From assembly GCA_964437735.1 (NCBI GenBank), contig CAYTID010000013.1, positions 1 through 39,083 on the forward strand: a stretch of 39,083 bases of DNA. The letters run 5' to 3'. Positions 1 through 7,348 of this stretch are shown one piece after another. This stretch comes from CAYTID01 sp964437735. GTDB taxonomy: Bacteria; Bacteroidota; Ignavibacteria; UBA10030; BY39. Below the pieces are notes generated by a model. The model was not told the origin of the DNA and did no database searches. It was given only the letters and a program-made list of their open reading frames with translations. Made by a program: the position numbers and the translations under genes. Position 1 is the first letter of the stretch. Every line of letters starts with the position of its first letter.

Positions 1-1
1 T

Positions 2-208
2 CCGCGAACACTGCGGTTAAAAAATATTTCGACTTGTAACGTAAAACGTTCCTTGGTCAACAATACGACGTGTATTAAACATCTTTCGAACCGTCCTTTC
101 TTGTTTAATGCAATTGAAATTTATGAAAGAACTTCGGAAGTTCAACGTATAATCGATATTTTGTTATCTTTAAACATCATAAAAAAAGGAATTCCTAAAA
201 GATATTGA
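2..208 (+). CDS. Possible C-terminal end of an unknown protein, cut by the left edge
   Basis: One plus-strand frame stays open from base 2 to a TGA at 206-208, giving 68 codons with no start inside the window. The other two plus frames and the minus frames hit stops early. The last 35 residues look like ordinary protein: an Asn-Ala-Ile-Glu-Ile-Tyr-Glu-Arg stretch, an Ile/Leu-rich helix and a basic end (KKGIPKRY). The first half is rich in Asn, Thr, Cys and Arg and is less convincing. I do not recognise a family. An open run of this length can also arise by chance in AT-rich DNA, so this is a tentative call. It ends 9 bases before the -35 box of the promoter at 218. Confidence 0.35.
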   Translation, partial: PRTLRLKNISTCNVKRSLVNNTTCIKHLSNRPFLFNAIEIYERTSEVQRIIDILLSLNIIKKGIPKRY

Positions 209-217
209 AAAAAATGC

Positions 218-246
218 TTGACAAGTTATTTAAAATTTGATATAAT
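218..246 (+). promoter_or_regulatory. Perfect-consensus sigma-70 promoter with no evident sense gene
   Basis: TTGACA at 218-223 and TATAAT at 241-246 are separated by exactly 17 bases, a 12 of 12 match to the housekeeping sigma consensus. The upstream side is A-rich, as in an UP element. A transcript would start near 253 and run antisense through the whole ketoreductase gene at 303-1283, towards the serine palmitoyltransferase gene. There is no plus-strand gene or obvious terminator just downstream, so its product is unknown. Confidence 0.6.
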
Positions 247-302
247 TGTATTAGCCAGTTTTAATAGGCATTAATTACTTACCCCTTAAAAACCGAAAAA
301 CA

Positions 303-1283
303 TTATTTCAGCCAGCCGTTTTCTTTATACCAACCCAGCGTCTGCCTAAGTCCTTCCTCTAACGATATATATTGGCTGTAATTAAAATCATTTTTAGCTT
401 TCGATGTGTCACAAATCCAGGCATCGGCAATCATGTCTTTCCCTTTCTCCCAATTAAGTATTGAACCTTTCTTCGTTTTTGAGCTTAACAATCCGGCAAC
501 TCCGGCTATCAGCATAACCAATGCGTGGGGCAGCATTATTTTAATTACCTTACGGTTCAATATTTTTTTAGATATTTCACCAATCTCTTTCCATGTGTAA
601 AATTTATCGCTACCGATAAAATATATTTCATTTAACGTGTTCCTCGCTTCGGCAGCAGCTACCAGACCGCTAATTGCATCGTTAACCTGCAGGAGCGATA
701 CATATTTTTCGCTGAATCCAATTAAAGGCAATATTCCGCGGTTCACAATTTTAAAAAAATCAAAACTTGCCGTATCCCTCGGACCGTAAATAGCCGGAAG
801 TCGGACGATGGTAAAAGGGATTACATTTTTATAAGCTAACACCTCCAATTCAGCTTTCATCTTACTCTGCCCGTAGGTTGTAATTGGATGGTAAGATGTA
901 TTCTCGGAAACCGGTTCTCCGTCTAAACTCGGTCCAATCGCCGTAAGACTACTTGCGAATATAAAGCGCTTTAATCTCTTATTCCCCTCCGCTGCCTGTA
1001 AAAGATTGCGTGTCGCAATCTGGTTTCCTAAAAAGTATCCCTCTTTATTTTTTGAAATCGTTTTTCCTGCAATATGATATATATAATCCGCACCTTCAGT
1101 ATACTTTTTGAGCAATTCTGTATCGAACAGGTCGCCAAATACCAGCTCGACAGGTAAATCCTTTAGCCATCGTAAATTTGCTGATTGCCGGACTAAGCAT
1201 TTTACTCTATAATTTTTTGCGGTTAGGTATTCAGTCAGGTGACTTCCTATAAAACCTGTTGAACCAGTAATAAATACATTCAT
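303..1283 (-). CDS. Extended SDR, NAD-dependent epimerase/dehydratase family; candidate CerR-like 3-ketosphinganine reductase
   Basis: This 326-residue protein is an extended short-chain dehydrogenase. It opens with the Rossmann motif G7-x2-G10-x2-G13 (ITGSTGFIGSH) and carries the catalytic YxxxK pair at Tyr137 and Lys141 (TTYGQSK), with Ser111/Ser112 in FASS. Sequence alone would allow several substrates, including sugar nucleotides, dihydroflavonol-type ketones and 3-beta-hydroxysteroids. The neighbourhood narrows this. The gene diverges from a serine palmitoyltransferase gene followed by a ceramide-synthase-like acyltransferase. In Caulobacter the 3-ketosphinganine reductase CerR is itself annotated as an NAD-dependent epimerase/dehydratase. 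I therefore infer reduction of 3-ketosphinganine to sphinganine, which is unproven. A TAGAAT-like -10 at 1295-1300 may serve it, overlapping the divergent spt promoter. An orphan strong promoter at 218 points antisense through the gene. Confidence 0.85.
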   Translation of the reverse strand: MNVFITGSTGFIGSHLTEYLTAKNYRVKCLVRQSANLRWLKDLPVELVFGDLFDTELLKKYTEGADYIYHIAGKTISKNKEGYFLGNQIATRNLLQAAEGNKRLKRFIFASSLTAIGPSLDGEPVSENTSYHPITTYGQSKMKAELEVLAYKNVIPFTIVRLPAIYGPRDTASFDFFKIVNRGILPLIGFSEKYVSLLQVNDAISGLVAAAEARNTLNEIYFIGSDKFYTWKEIGEISKKILNRKVIKIMLPHALVMLIAGVAGLLSSKTKKGSILNWEKGKDMIADAWICDTSKAKNDFNYSQYISLEEGLRQTLGWYKENGWLK

Positions 1284-1301
1284 TTTCGTAATAAATTCTA
1301 A

Positions 1302-1330
1302 TTGACTTTTTAAAAATGTTGAGTTATATT
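1302..1330 (+). promoter_or_regulatory. Sigma-70 promoter for the spt operon
   Basis: TTGACT at 1302-1307 and TATATT at 1325-1330 are 17 bases apart, a 10 of 12 match to consensus. Transcription would start near 1337, about 60 bases before the ATG at 1397. An earlier in-frame ATG at 1316 lies between the two boxes, so it cannot be the start used from this promoter. Confidence 0.6.
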
Positions 1331-1396
1331 AAACAAAATCAAATTAATATTCAAATTTCCTACTGCAAATTTTTTTTTATAAATCAGGAGTTATTA

Positions 1397-2746
1397 ATGA
1401 AAAGTCGTTTTACGGTGAATCCGAGGTTAACGAATTGGCGTAAGAATATGTATGATTGGGCAAGTTCTTTCCGTGGAATGTTCAACTGGAACAGCAAAGA
1501 AGAAGAATCCGGTGTTCTAGTTGAAGAAAAACCTGCAGAACCTAAAAAACCTGTTGATCTATTTGAGAAATGCTACGCTTTCACGCGAGCTGATGAGGTT
1601 AAAGCTGCCGGTTTATATCCATATTTCAGAGAAATCGAAGAAAATGAAGGGCCTGTTGTACAGATAGAAGGACGGAAAATAATTATGGCAGGATCGAATA
1701 ATTATCTTGGGCTGACGGCACATCCTGCAGTCAAAGAAGCAGCAATTAAAGCTGTTGAAAAATACGGATCGGGTTGTTCGGGATCAAGGTATCTTACAGG
1801 AACATTAGACCTGCACAATGAATTCGAGAGACGCCTCGCAAAGTTTATGGGTAAAGAAGCCTGCTTACTGTTCAGCACAGGTTATCAGACTGCCCAAGGA
1901 ATTATTCCGACTCTTGTACAACGGGGTGAATATATAATAACCGACAAAGACAACCATGCAAGCATTGTAGCGGGAATAGTGATGGCGAAAGGTATGTTTG
2001 CAGATTTTGTACGCTATAGACATAACGATATGCACGACCTTGAAAGAGTGATCTCAAAACTACCTTTGGAGGCAGGAAAACTAATCGTGACCGACGGGGT
2101 TTTTAGTACAACCGGAGATATAGTTGATCTGCCGTCGCTTGTTTCAATCGGAAAAAAATATAACGCAAGAATATTAGTTGACGATGCCCACTCAGTTGGA
2201 GTGATCGGAAAAGGGGGGCGTGGAACAGCGAGTCATTTCAACCTCGTAGACGAAGTTGATTTAACTTTCGGCACATTCAGTAAAACCTTTGCTTCGCTCG
2301 GAGGATTTGTTGTCGGCTCTGAGAGAGTAATTAATTACCTGAAACATCATTCATCGGCATTAATATTCAGTGCGAGTCCGACTCCCGCCTCGGTTGCCGC
2401 TGCGCTCGCAGCTCTTGATATCTTAGAAAAAGAACCTGAACGTATCAATAGATTATTACGCAATGCCGACAAAATGCGGAAAGGTTTCCAGAAGTCGGGA
2501 TTCAAAATTATCGGAAATGAAACAGCTATTATTCCGGTTATCGTGGGCGATGATATGCTTGCATTTAAATTCTGGAAAGGATTGTTCGATAACGGAGTTT
2601 TTGTAAATACATTTATCAGTCCTGGCGTTCCTCCCGGACTTCAGATGATGCGTACGAGCTATATGGCTACTCATGAAGATGAACATCTTGATCAGATACT
2701 TGAAGTTTTTGAAAAAGTCGGAAAAAACCTGGGGCTGATAGAATAA
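1397..2746 (+). CDS. spt: Serine palmitoyltransferase (alpha-oxoamine synthase family)
   Basis: This is a PLP enzyme that would condense serine with an acyl thioester to 3-ketosphinganine, the first step of sphingolipid synthesis. ATG 1397 is chosen because GGAG at 1387-1390 sits 6 bases ahead and the promoter lies at 1302-1330. The protein has 449 residues. Residues 1-50 form a charged extension not found in BioF or Kbl. The catalytic core follows, with the substrate-side motif SNNYLGL, the ring-stacking His187 (DNHAS), Asp263 and His265 (DDAHSVG), and the PLP lysine Lys296 (FSKTF). The run LYPYFR, followed by GSGCSGSRYLTGTLDLH, resembles Bacteroides-type Spt more than 2-amino-3-ketobutyrate ligase or 8-amino-7-oxononanoate synthase. 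The partner genes (divergent reductase, downstream ceramide-synthase-like GNAT) support Spt. A different oxoamine synthase cannot be excluded from sequence alone. Confidence 0.85.
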   Translation: MKSRFTVNPRLTNWRKNMYDWASSFRGMFNWNSKEEESGVLVEEKPAEPKKPVDLFEKCYAFTRADEVKAAGLYPYFREIEENEGPVVQIEGRKIIMAGSNNYLGLTAHPAVKEAAIKAVEKYGSGCSGSRYLTGTLDLHNEFERRLAKFMGKEACLLFSTGYQTAQGIIPTLVQRGEYIITDKDNHASIVAGIVMAKGMFADFVRYRHNDMHDLERVISKLPLEAGKLIVTDGVFSTTGDIVDLPSLVSIGKKYNARILVDDAHSVGVIGKGGRGTASHFNLVDEVDLTFGTFSKTFASLGGFVVGSERVINYLKHHSSALIFSASPTPASVAAALAALDILEKEPERINRLLRNADKMRKGFQKSGFKIIGNETAIIPVIVGDDMLAFKFWKGLFDNGVFVNTFISPGVPPGLQMMRTSYMATHEDEHLDQILEVFEKVGKNLGLIE

Positions 2747-2813
2747 TTTCCTCATCGGAAAAAATTTCTTCCCCCTTTTTAACGGAAACAAAAACAATTA
2801 ATAATCCGGATTT

Positions 2814-3932
2814 ATGGATTCTATTACCGTAAAACCTATTAGTAATAAAAAGGATAAAAAGGATTTTATAAAATTCCAATGGGAGATTTATAAAGATCAT
2901 CCTTATTGGGTACCTCCCCTGTTGATGGAGAGATATAAGTTAATCGATAAAAAAAACAATCCTTTCTACAAACATTCTGAAGCGGAATTTTTTATCGCCC
3001 GCATAAACGATAAAATTGTCGGTAGAATCGGAGCGATAATAAACCACAACCACAATCAAGAACATAATGAAAATATAGGTTTTTTTGGTTTTTTCGAATG
3101 CATAAAAAAACAGGACGTTGCCAACGCTCTTTTCGATGAGGTTAAAAACTGGTTAAAGCAGCGTGGTGTCGGTACCGTCAGAGGTCCAGCAAATCCATCG
3201 GTGAATGACGAGTACGGACTTCTGATTGATGGATTTGATAAATCACCCGTCATGCTGATGCCGTACAATCCTATTTATTATATGGGATTGATTGAAAAAG
3301 CCGGATTTAAAAAAATCAAGGAGCTCTATTCATATCACCTTACAACTGCCGCGGCTGATTTAGTGCGTCTCGAACGAGTTGCGAATCTTGTAAAACAGCG
3401 CGACAGTGTAACGTTCAGATCTATAGATATGAAGAATTTTAATGCCGAGCTTGAAAAAATGAAAAGGATATACAGAGAAGCCTGGCAAAATAATTGGGGC
3501 TCAGTGAAAATGACGGACGAAGAATTTGCGGCGTTGGCGAAAGACCTGAAATCGATTTTAATGCCCGAATTTATTATCTTCGCCGAAAAGAAATCTGAAA
3601 TAATCGGTTTTGCATTATCTCTTCCCGATATCAATATTCCTCTCAAATATAACAAGAAGGGAAGATTGATTCCGGGAATTATCAGGCTCCTCTATCATAA
3701 GAAAAAAATTGACGGTGTCCGTGTAATCGTTTTGGGTGTTTTACCAGAACATCAAAAGAGCGGCGCTGCTGCGGGATTGTTTTATGAAACTGTTAAAACC
3801 GCAATCGATGTCGGCTTTACATGGGGCGAAGCAGGTTGGGTTTTGGATGATAATGTTATGATGAACCGCAGCGCCGAAATGTTTAACGGTAAGCGGGTAA
3901 AAACTTACGCAATATATCAAACTGATTTTTAA
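2814..3932 (+). CDS. GNAT-superfamily acyltransferase, bacterial ceramide synthase (bCerS)-like
   Basis: This 372-residue protein belongs to the long GNAT-like family that includes the bacterial ceramide synthase of Caulobacter, often misannotated as an N-acetyltransferase or dATP pyrophosphohydrolase. Family signatures run in order: HPYWVPPL (29-36), NPFYKHSEAEFFIAR (49-63), a VGRIGAIINHNHN strand and loop (69-81), GFFGFFE (89-95), RGPANPSVNDEYGLLIDGFD (123-142) and MPYNPIYY (149-156). A second GNAT-type half has the acyl-CoA-binding-like stretch LPEHQKSGAAAGL. It lies 67 bases after spt on the same strand with no strong ribosome site, which fits translation within one operon. I infer N-acylation of sphinganine to dihydroceramide. 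Family assignment rests on remembered motif patterns, so the acyl acceptor is uncertain. Confidence 0.75.
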   Translation: MDSITVKPISNKKDKKDFIKFQWEIYKDHPYWVPPLLMERYKLIDKKNNPFYKHSEAEFFIARINDKIVGRIGAIINHNHNQEHNENIGFFGFFECIKKQDVANALFDEVKNWLKQRGVGTVRGPANPSVNDEYGLLIDGFDKSPVMLMPYNPIYYMGLIEKAGFKKIKELYSYHLTTAAADLVRLERVANLVKQRDSVTFRSIDMKNFNAELEKMKRIYREAWQNNWGSVKMTDEEFAALAKDLKSILMPEFIIFAEKKSEIIGFALSLPDINIPLKYNKKGRLIPGIIRLLYHKKKIDGVRVIVLGVLPEHQKSGAAAGLFYETVKTAIDVGFTWGEAGWVLDDNVMMNRSAEMFNGKRVKTYAIYQTDF

Positions 3933-3956
3933 AAAATTTAATTAAAGGGATATCTA

Positions 3957-4877
3957 ATGCCTGTAAAAAAAGCAAAATCTATTTGGCACAACGGAAAATT
4001 TTTGAAATGGGATGACGCAAAAATTCATGTCCTTTCTCATGTTGTTCACTATGGCTCAAGTTGGTTTGAAGGAATCCGTTGTTATAATACTAAAAAAGGC
4101 TCTGCAATTTTTCAATTTCATCCACACATGGAACGCCTGTATGATTCTGCAAAAATTTACCATGCTGAAATCCCTTTTAAAATCGAAATGCTTGAAGAAG
4201 TAGTCTTTAAGTTGATTAAAATGAACAAGCACAAAAGTTGTTATATCCGACCGGTTGTGTATCGTGGCTATGGTGAAATGGGCTTAAATCCTTTAAAAAA
4301 TCCGGTCGAGGTTTCGATTGCAACGTGGAAATGGGCTGCTTACCTTGGAGATGAATCAGTTGATAACGGCGTTCATGCATGTATATCTTCATGGGCACGA
4401 CTTGCACCAAACACAATACCTACACTCTCAAAGGCAGGGGGCAATTATTTAAGTTCTCAGTTGATAAAAATTGAGGCGCTAAAAAGCGGTTATGCTGAAG
4501 GAATCGCTCTTGATGCGTACGGTAATATTAGCGAAGGAAGCGGCGAAAATATTTTCATAGTAAAAAACGGAACGGTTTATACTCCCGCAATTGCCGACGC
4601 AATTCTTCCCGGAATAACAAGGGCATCGGTAATAAGAATTTTAAAAGACCTTGGTTTTGAGGTAATTGAAACAACTCTCCCCCGCGAGATTCTTATTATT
4701 TCGAATGAGGTGTTTATGACCGGAACGGCAGCCGAAATAACTCCCGTTTGCAAAATTGACCACCTCAATATTGGTGATGGCAAACCTGGTAAAGTTACAA
4801 AAATGGTTCAGGAAAAATTTTTTGATACAATCAGAAACGGGAACGACCCATACGGCTGGCTTACTTTTGTTAAATAA
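3957..4877 (+). CDS. ilvE: Branched-chain amino acid aminotransferase
   Basis: A fold-type IV PLP aminotransferase of 306 residues, the usual IlvE length. It interconverts Leu, Ile and Val with their 2-oxo acids using 2-oxoglutarate/glutamate. Visible motifs are the N-terminal HYGSSWFEGIR segment, the substrate loop YRGYGEMGLNP, the catalytic lysine Lys159 in LSKAGGNY, the cofactor-contacting EGSGENIF, and ILPGITR binding the phosphate. A ribosome site AAAGGG precedes ATG 3957. The gene begins 24 bases after the bCerS-like gene and is probably co-transcribed with spt. Besides amino acid synthesis it could feed branched 2-oxo acids into iso/anteiso acyl chains, which are common in Bacteroidota sphingolipids; that link is inference. 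Confidence 0.93.
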   Translation: MPVKKAKSIWHNGKFLKWDDAKIHVLSHVVHYGSSWFEGIRCYNTKKGSAIFQFHPHMERLYDSAKIYHAEIPFKIEMLEEVVFKLIKMNKHKSCYIRPVVYRGYGEMGLNPLKNPVEVSIATWKWAAYLGDESVDNGVHACISSWARLAPNTIPTLSKAGGNYLSSQLIKIEALKSGYAEGIALDAYGNISEGSGENIFIVKNGTVYTPAIADAILPGITRASVIRILKDLGFEVIETTLPREILIISNEVFMTGTAAEITPVCKIDHLNIGDGKPGKVTKMVQEKFFDTIRNGNDPYGWLTFVK

Positions 4878-4913
4878 GAGTTCCCAAGCTTAACCGGATC
4901 GAGATCGTTTGAT

Positions 4914-5762
4914 TTATTTTTTTTTCTTCTCTTTTGAAGAATAAATTTCTTTTTCATCATCGCTAAGTGTTTCGTTCATCGAGCCGGTTCTGTAGCCCTC
5001 TAAATCCAGAGTTACATACTTGAAACCCATTTTCTTAATCTCTGCAACTAAGTTTTCACGAAATTCCTTTTCAAGAAATTTATCCATTTCGTTTTTACCA
5101 ACCTCGATTCTAACCGTGTTTTCATCATGATGCCTTACTCTGAAAAATTTAAAACCTGAATCCCGTATTAAGGTTTCCACCCCATCAATTTTTTTTAATT
5201 TTTCACGATCGATGGGGGTTCCGTACGGAAAACGCGAAGATAAACAGGCGAAAGACTGTTTTTCCCACGTAGGTAAATTTAATACTTTAGATAAATCTCT
5301 GACATCCTGCTTGGTAAAACCTGCTTCCAATAAAGGCGATCTGACGTTTTTCTCTTTTACCGCTCGCATTCCAGGTCTGAAATCACCCAAATCGTCTGCG
5401 TTAGTTCCATCAGCAATCCATTTAAAATTATTTTTTTCGGCAATCTCGGTAAGCTTTGTGAATAATTCTGTTTTGCAGTAATAACATCTGTCGGGCGGAT
5501 TCTCGGTAAATTTTATATTATCAGTTTCCTCTGTATAAACAATTACATAATTCGCTCCGATGCTTCGGGCAAATTCTTCAGCCTCTTTATATTCACGAAG
5601 CGGGTAAGTTTCTGATTTCCCTATAACAGCAAGCGCATTTTTTCCTAAAGTATCCACAGCTACTTTTAAAAGGAGAGTACTATCGACACCACCCGAGAAA
5701 CCAATTACAACGCTCTCAAGATTTTTTAATATAGATATTAATTCAAGATACTTTGATTCCAT
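4914..5762 (-). CDS. larE: LarE-type ATP-dependent sacrificial sulfur transferase
   Basis: A PP-loop ATPase of 282 residues, family length. LarE adenylates pyridinium-3,5-biscarboxylic acid mononucleotide and transfers sulfur to it during synthesis of the nickel-pincer cofactor of lactate racemase and related enzymes. The SGGVDS PP-loop is at residues 23-28. Cys93 and Cys96 lie in the conserved RCYYCK. Cys173 in FACLSSRFPYG occupies the place of the sacrificial cysteine of Lactobacillus LarE (Cys176). The protein ends in a run of lysines encoded by an A-tract. No larA, larB or larC is in the window, so its role here is uncertain; orphan LarE proteins exist in other sulfur-transfer contexts. 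It follows the TPR gene on the same strand with a 45-base gap and converges with ilvE. Confidence 0.88.
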   Translation of the reverse strand: MESKYLELISILKNLESVVIGFSGGVDSTLLLKVAVDTLGKNALAVIGKSETYPLREYKEAEEFARSIGANYVIVYTEETDNIKFTENPPDRCYYCKTELFTKLTEIAEKNNFKWIADGTNADDLGDFRPGMRAVKEKNVRSPLLEAGFTKQDVRDLSKVLNLPTWEKQSFACLSSRFPYGTPIDREKLKKIDGVETLIRDSGFKFFRVRHHDENTVRIEVGKNEMDKFLEKEFRENLVAEIKKMGFKYVTLDLEGYRTGSMNETLSDDEKEIYSSKEKKKK

Positions 5763-5807
5763 TTTGAAAATTAATTAAGGATTATAGAGTTATTTTTCGG
5801 GAATGGA

Positions 5808-7211
5808 CTATTTTGTGAGTAGTTTTGAAAATTCATCAATCGTATGAACTCCCGGAAACTCAGTTTCAAATAGCTGCTTTTTTTCTTCATCGAGTTGAAA
5901 AGATTTTTTTAAATCTTCGACGGCATCATGATATTTTTTCATCACGAACAAAACTTTTGCCCGACCGTAGTAGGCATCCGCCCAGCCTGATTTTAATTTG
6001 ACACAGTTGTTAAAAGTTTTAAGGGCTTGCTTGTAGTAACCGTATTCAAGTAAGGTTTCTGCAAGATCGTACATGGCAAAATGATTTTTAGGATTTATTT
6101 TAACTGCCATTTTATATCCTATCAGCGCTTCACGCCATCGTCCGAGATTATACGATGTATCGGCTTTTGCATACCAGATATCCGAATCGTAGCTGTTAAT
6201 TTCAATGGCTTTGTTGTAGTCTGCCAGTGCTTTGCGGTATTTCTTCTGAAAATCGTAGCAAAGCCCTCTCCCAAAGTACGACTCATGATGATATGCATCG
6301 TTTTTTATAGCCTGTGTAAAACATTTTATCGCTTCATCATACTCCATCAATTCCTGATATGAATTCCCCATATTATGCCAGGCAAAAGTATCCTGTGGGT
6401 CAAGCCGGATTGATTCCTTGTAACATTCAATGGCATCGTGGAGTTTACCCATATTAGTATAAGTATTTCCCTTGTTGTACCAAGCCGAAGAAAATTTTTC
6501 ATTCAACGCCAGCGCAAAATCATAACATTCAATTGCTTTTGAATAAAGTGACAACAGATTATAGGTTATTCCGCTGTTATACCATGCATTATAATTAAAC
6601 GGATCGAGTTCCAGGTTTATCTCATAACATTTCAGCGCTTCGTGATGGTTGTTGTTCATATCGTGGCAATAGCCGAGTTCATACCACAAAAATTTATTCT
6701 TTGGATCTTTCTCCTTTAAGATGTTAAGAATTTTTATAGCTCCCTCGTAATCACCGGCTTTTTCAAACAATTGGGCTTTAAAAAAGATTGTTTCCTCGCT
6801 ATCAGGATCCGTTTTAAGAATTTCATCAAGGCAACCTATCGCTTCATCAAATTTTTCAAGACTTTCGAAAGTCGTGGCAATATTGAAAATCACCTCTATA
6901 TCGTCGGGGGTCAGTATCAATGCTTTTTTCAACGCTTCAAGGGCTTCATCACACCTTTCTAATTGATTCAAAATCAGTCCTTTTAGCTGCCACGCATCAG
7001 AATTATATGGATTATACTCAATGAGCCTATCAGTGTAAATCAGGGCATTTTCGTACTCCCCTTTATCATAATAGAAATTAGAAATCTCTTCAAGAGCTTC
7101 TATACTCATGTGAGAGTTTTCGTTTAACTTCTTTAAAAGATTTTCTACGTTTTTTTCTTTTTCTTTAGGTTCTTCTAAATCGTCAAATTCATCAAAATTG
7201 AATATATCCAT
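5808..7211 (-). CDS. Large soluble tetratricopeptide-repeat protein
   Basis: The product has 467 residues from ATG 7211. After an acidic N-terminus rich in Asp, Glu and Phe (DIFNFDEFDDLEE), about eleven consecutive 34-residue TPR units fill the protein to near its end. They carry classic signatures such as AWYNKGNTYTNMGKLHDAIE and AWHNMGNSYQELMEYDEAIK. No signal peptide or membrane segment is seen, so it is probably a cytoplasmic protein-interaction scaffold; partners are unknown. A longer reading from ATG 7289 would add 26 hydrophobic and basic residues. The strong promoter at 7254-7282 lies inside that extension, so I prefer the shorter form. It may form an operon with larE. Confidence 0.88.
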   Translation of the reverse strand: MDIFNFDEFDDLEEPKEKEKNVENLLKKLNENSHMSIEALEEISNFYYDKGEYENALIYTDRLIEYNPYNSDAWQLKGLILNQLERCDEALEALKKALILTPDDIEVIFNIATTFESLEKFDEAIGCLDEILKTDPDSEETIFFKAQLFEKAGDYEGAIKILNILKEKDPKNKFLWYELGYCHDMNNNHHEALKCYEINLELDPFNYNAWYNSGITYNLLSLYSKAIECYDFALALNEKFSSAWYNKGNTYTNMGKLHDAIECYKESIRLDPQDTFAWHNMGNSYQELMEYDEAIKCFTQAIKNDAYHHESYFGRGLCYDFQKKYRKALADYNKAIEINSYDSDIWYAKADTSYNLGRWREALIGYKMAVKINPKNHFAMYDLAETLLEYGYYKQALKTFNNCVKLKSGWADAYYGRAKVLFVMKKYHDAVEDLKKSFQLDEEKKQLFETEFPGVHTIDEFSKLLTK

Positions 7212-7253
7212 GCTAAAAACTATTTTTTTATACTTCTTTTTATCAGCTATTAC

Positions 7254-7282
7254 AATATAAAAAAATGAACCACTAATGCCAA
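7254..7282 (-). promoter_or_regulatory. Sigma-70 promoter for the TPR-larE unit
   Basis: Reading the minus strand, TTGGCA (7282-7277) and TATATT (7259-7254) are 17 bases apart, a 10 of 12 match. The start of transcription would be near 7247, giving a leader of about 35 bases before ATG 7211. Confidence 0.55.
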
Positions 7283-7299
7283 GTAACATAATATTTTTT

Positions 7300-7328
7300 T
7301 TGTTTTTATAATTAAATTGGCTTATATT
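7300..7328 (+). promoter_or_regulatory. Candidate promoter of the yggS-rluD operon
   Basis: TTGTTT at 7300-7305 and TATATT at 7323-7328 are 17 bases apart. The -10 is good and the -35 weak. The transcript would begin near 7335, about 14 bases before the yggS ATG at 7349, which has no Shine-Dalgarno sequence. It is back to back with the TPR promoter. Confidence 0.4.
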
Positions 7329-7348
7329 TATCAGTCAAAATTGTTAAA

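Noticed and set aside
129..143. Small palindrome GAACTT-CGG-AAGTTC
   Set aside because: A six-base stem inside a possible coding frame with no T-tract; not enough for a terminator or operator.
1316..1396. N-terminal extension of spt from ATG 1316
   Set aside because: ATG 1316 falls between the -35 and -10 boxes of the spt promoter, and ATG 1397 has a proper GGAG ribosome site.
2456..2900. Minus-strand open frames over the end of spt and the start of the next gene
   Set aside because: They are antisense to well-supported genes and show no protein-like composition. The same holds for other overlapping antisense frames such as 10622-10975 and 26423-26875.
7212..7289. N-terminal extension of the TPR protein from ATG 7289
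   Set aside because: The strong promoter 7254-7282 lies inside it, and the added residues do not fit the acidic N-terminus.
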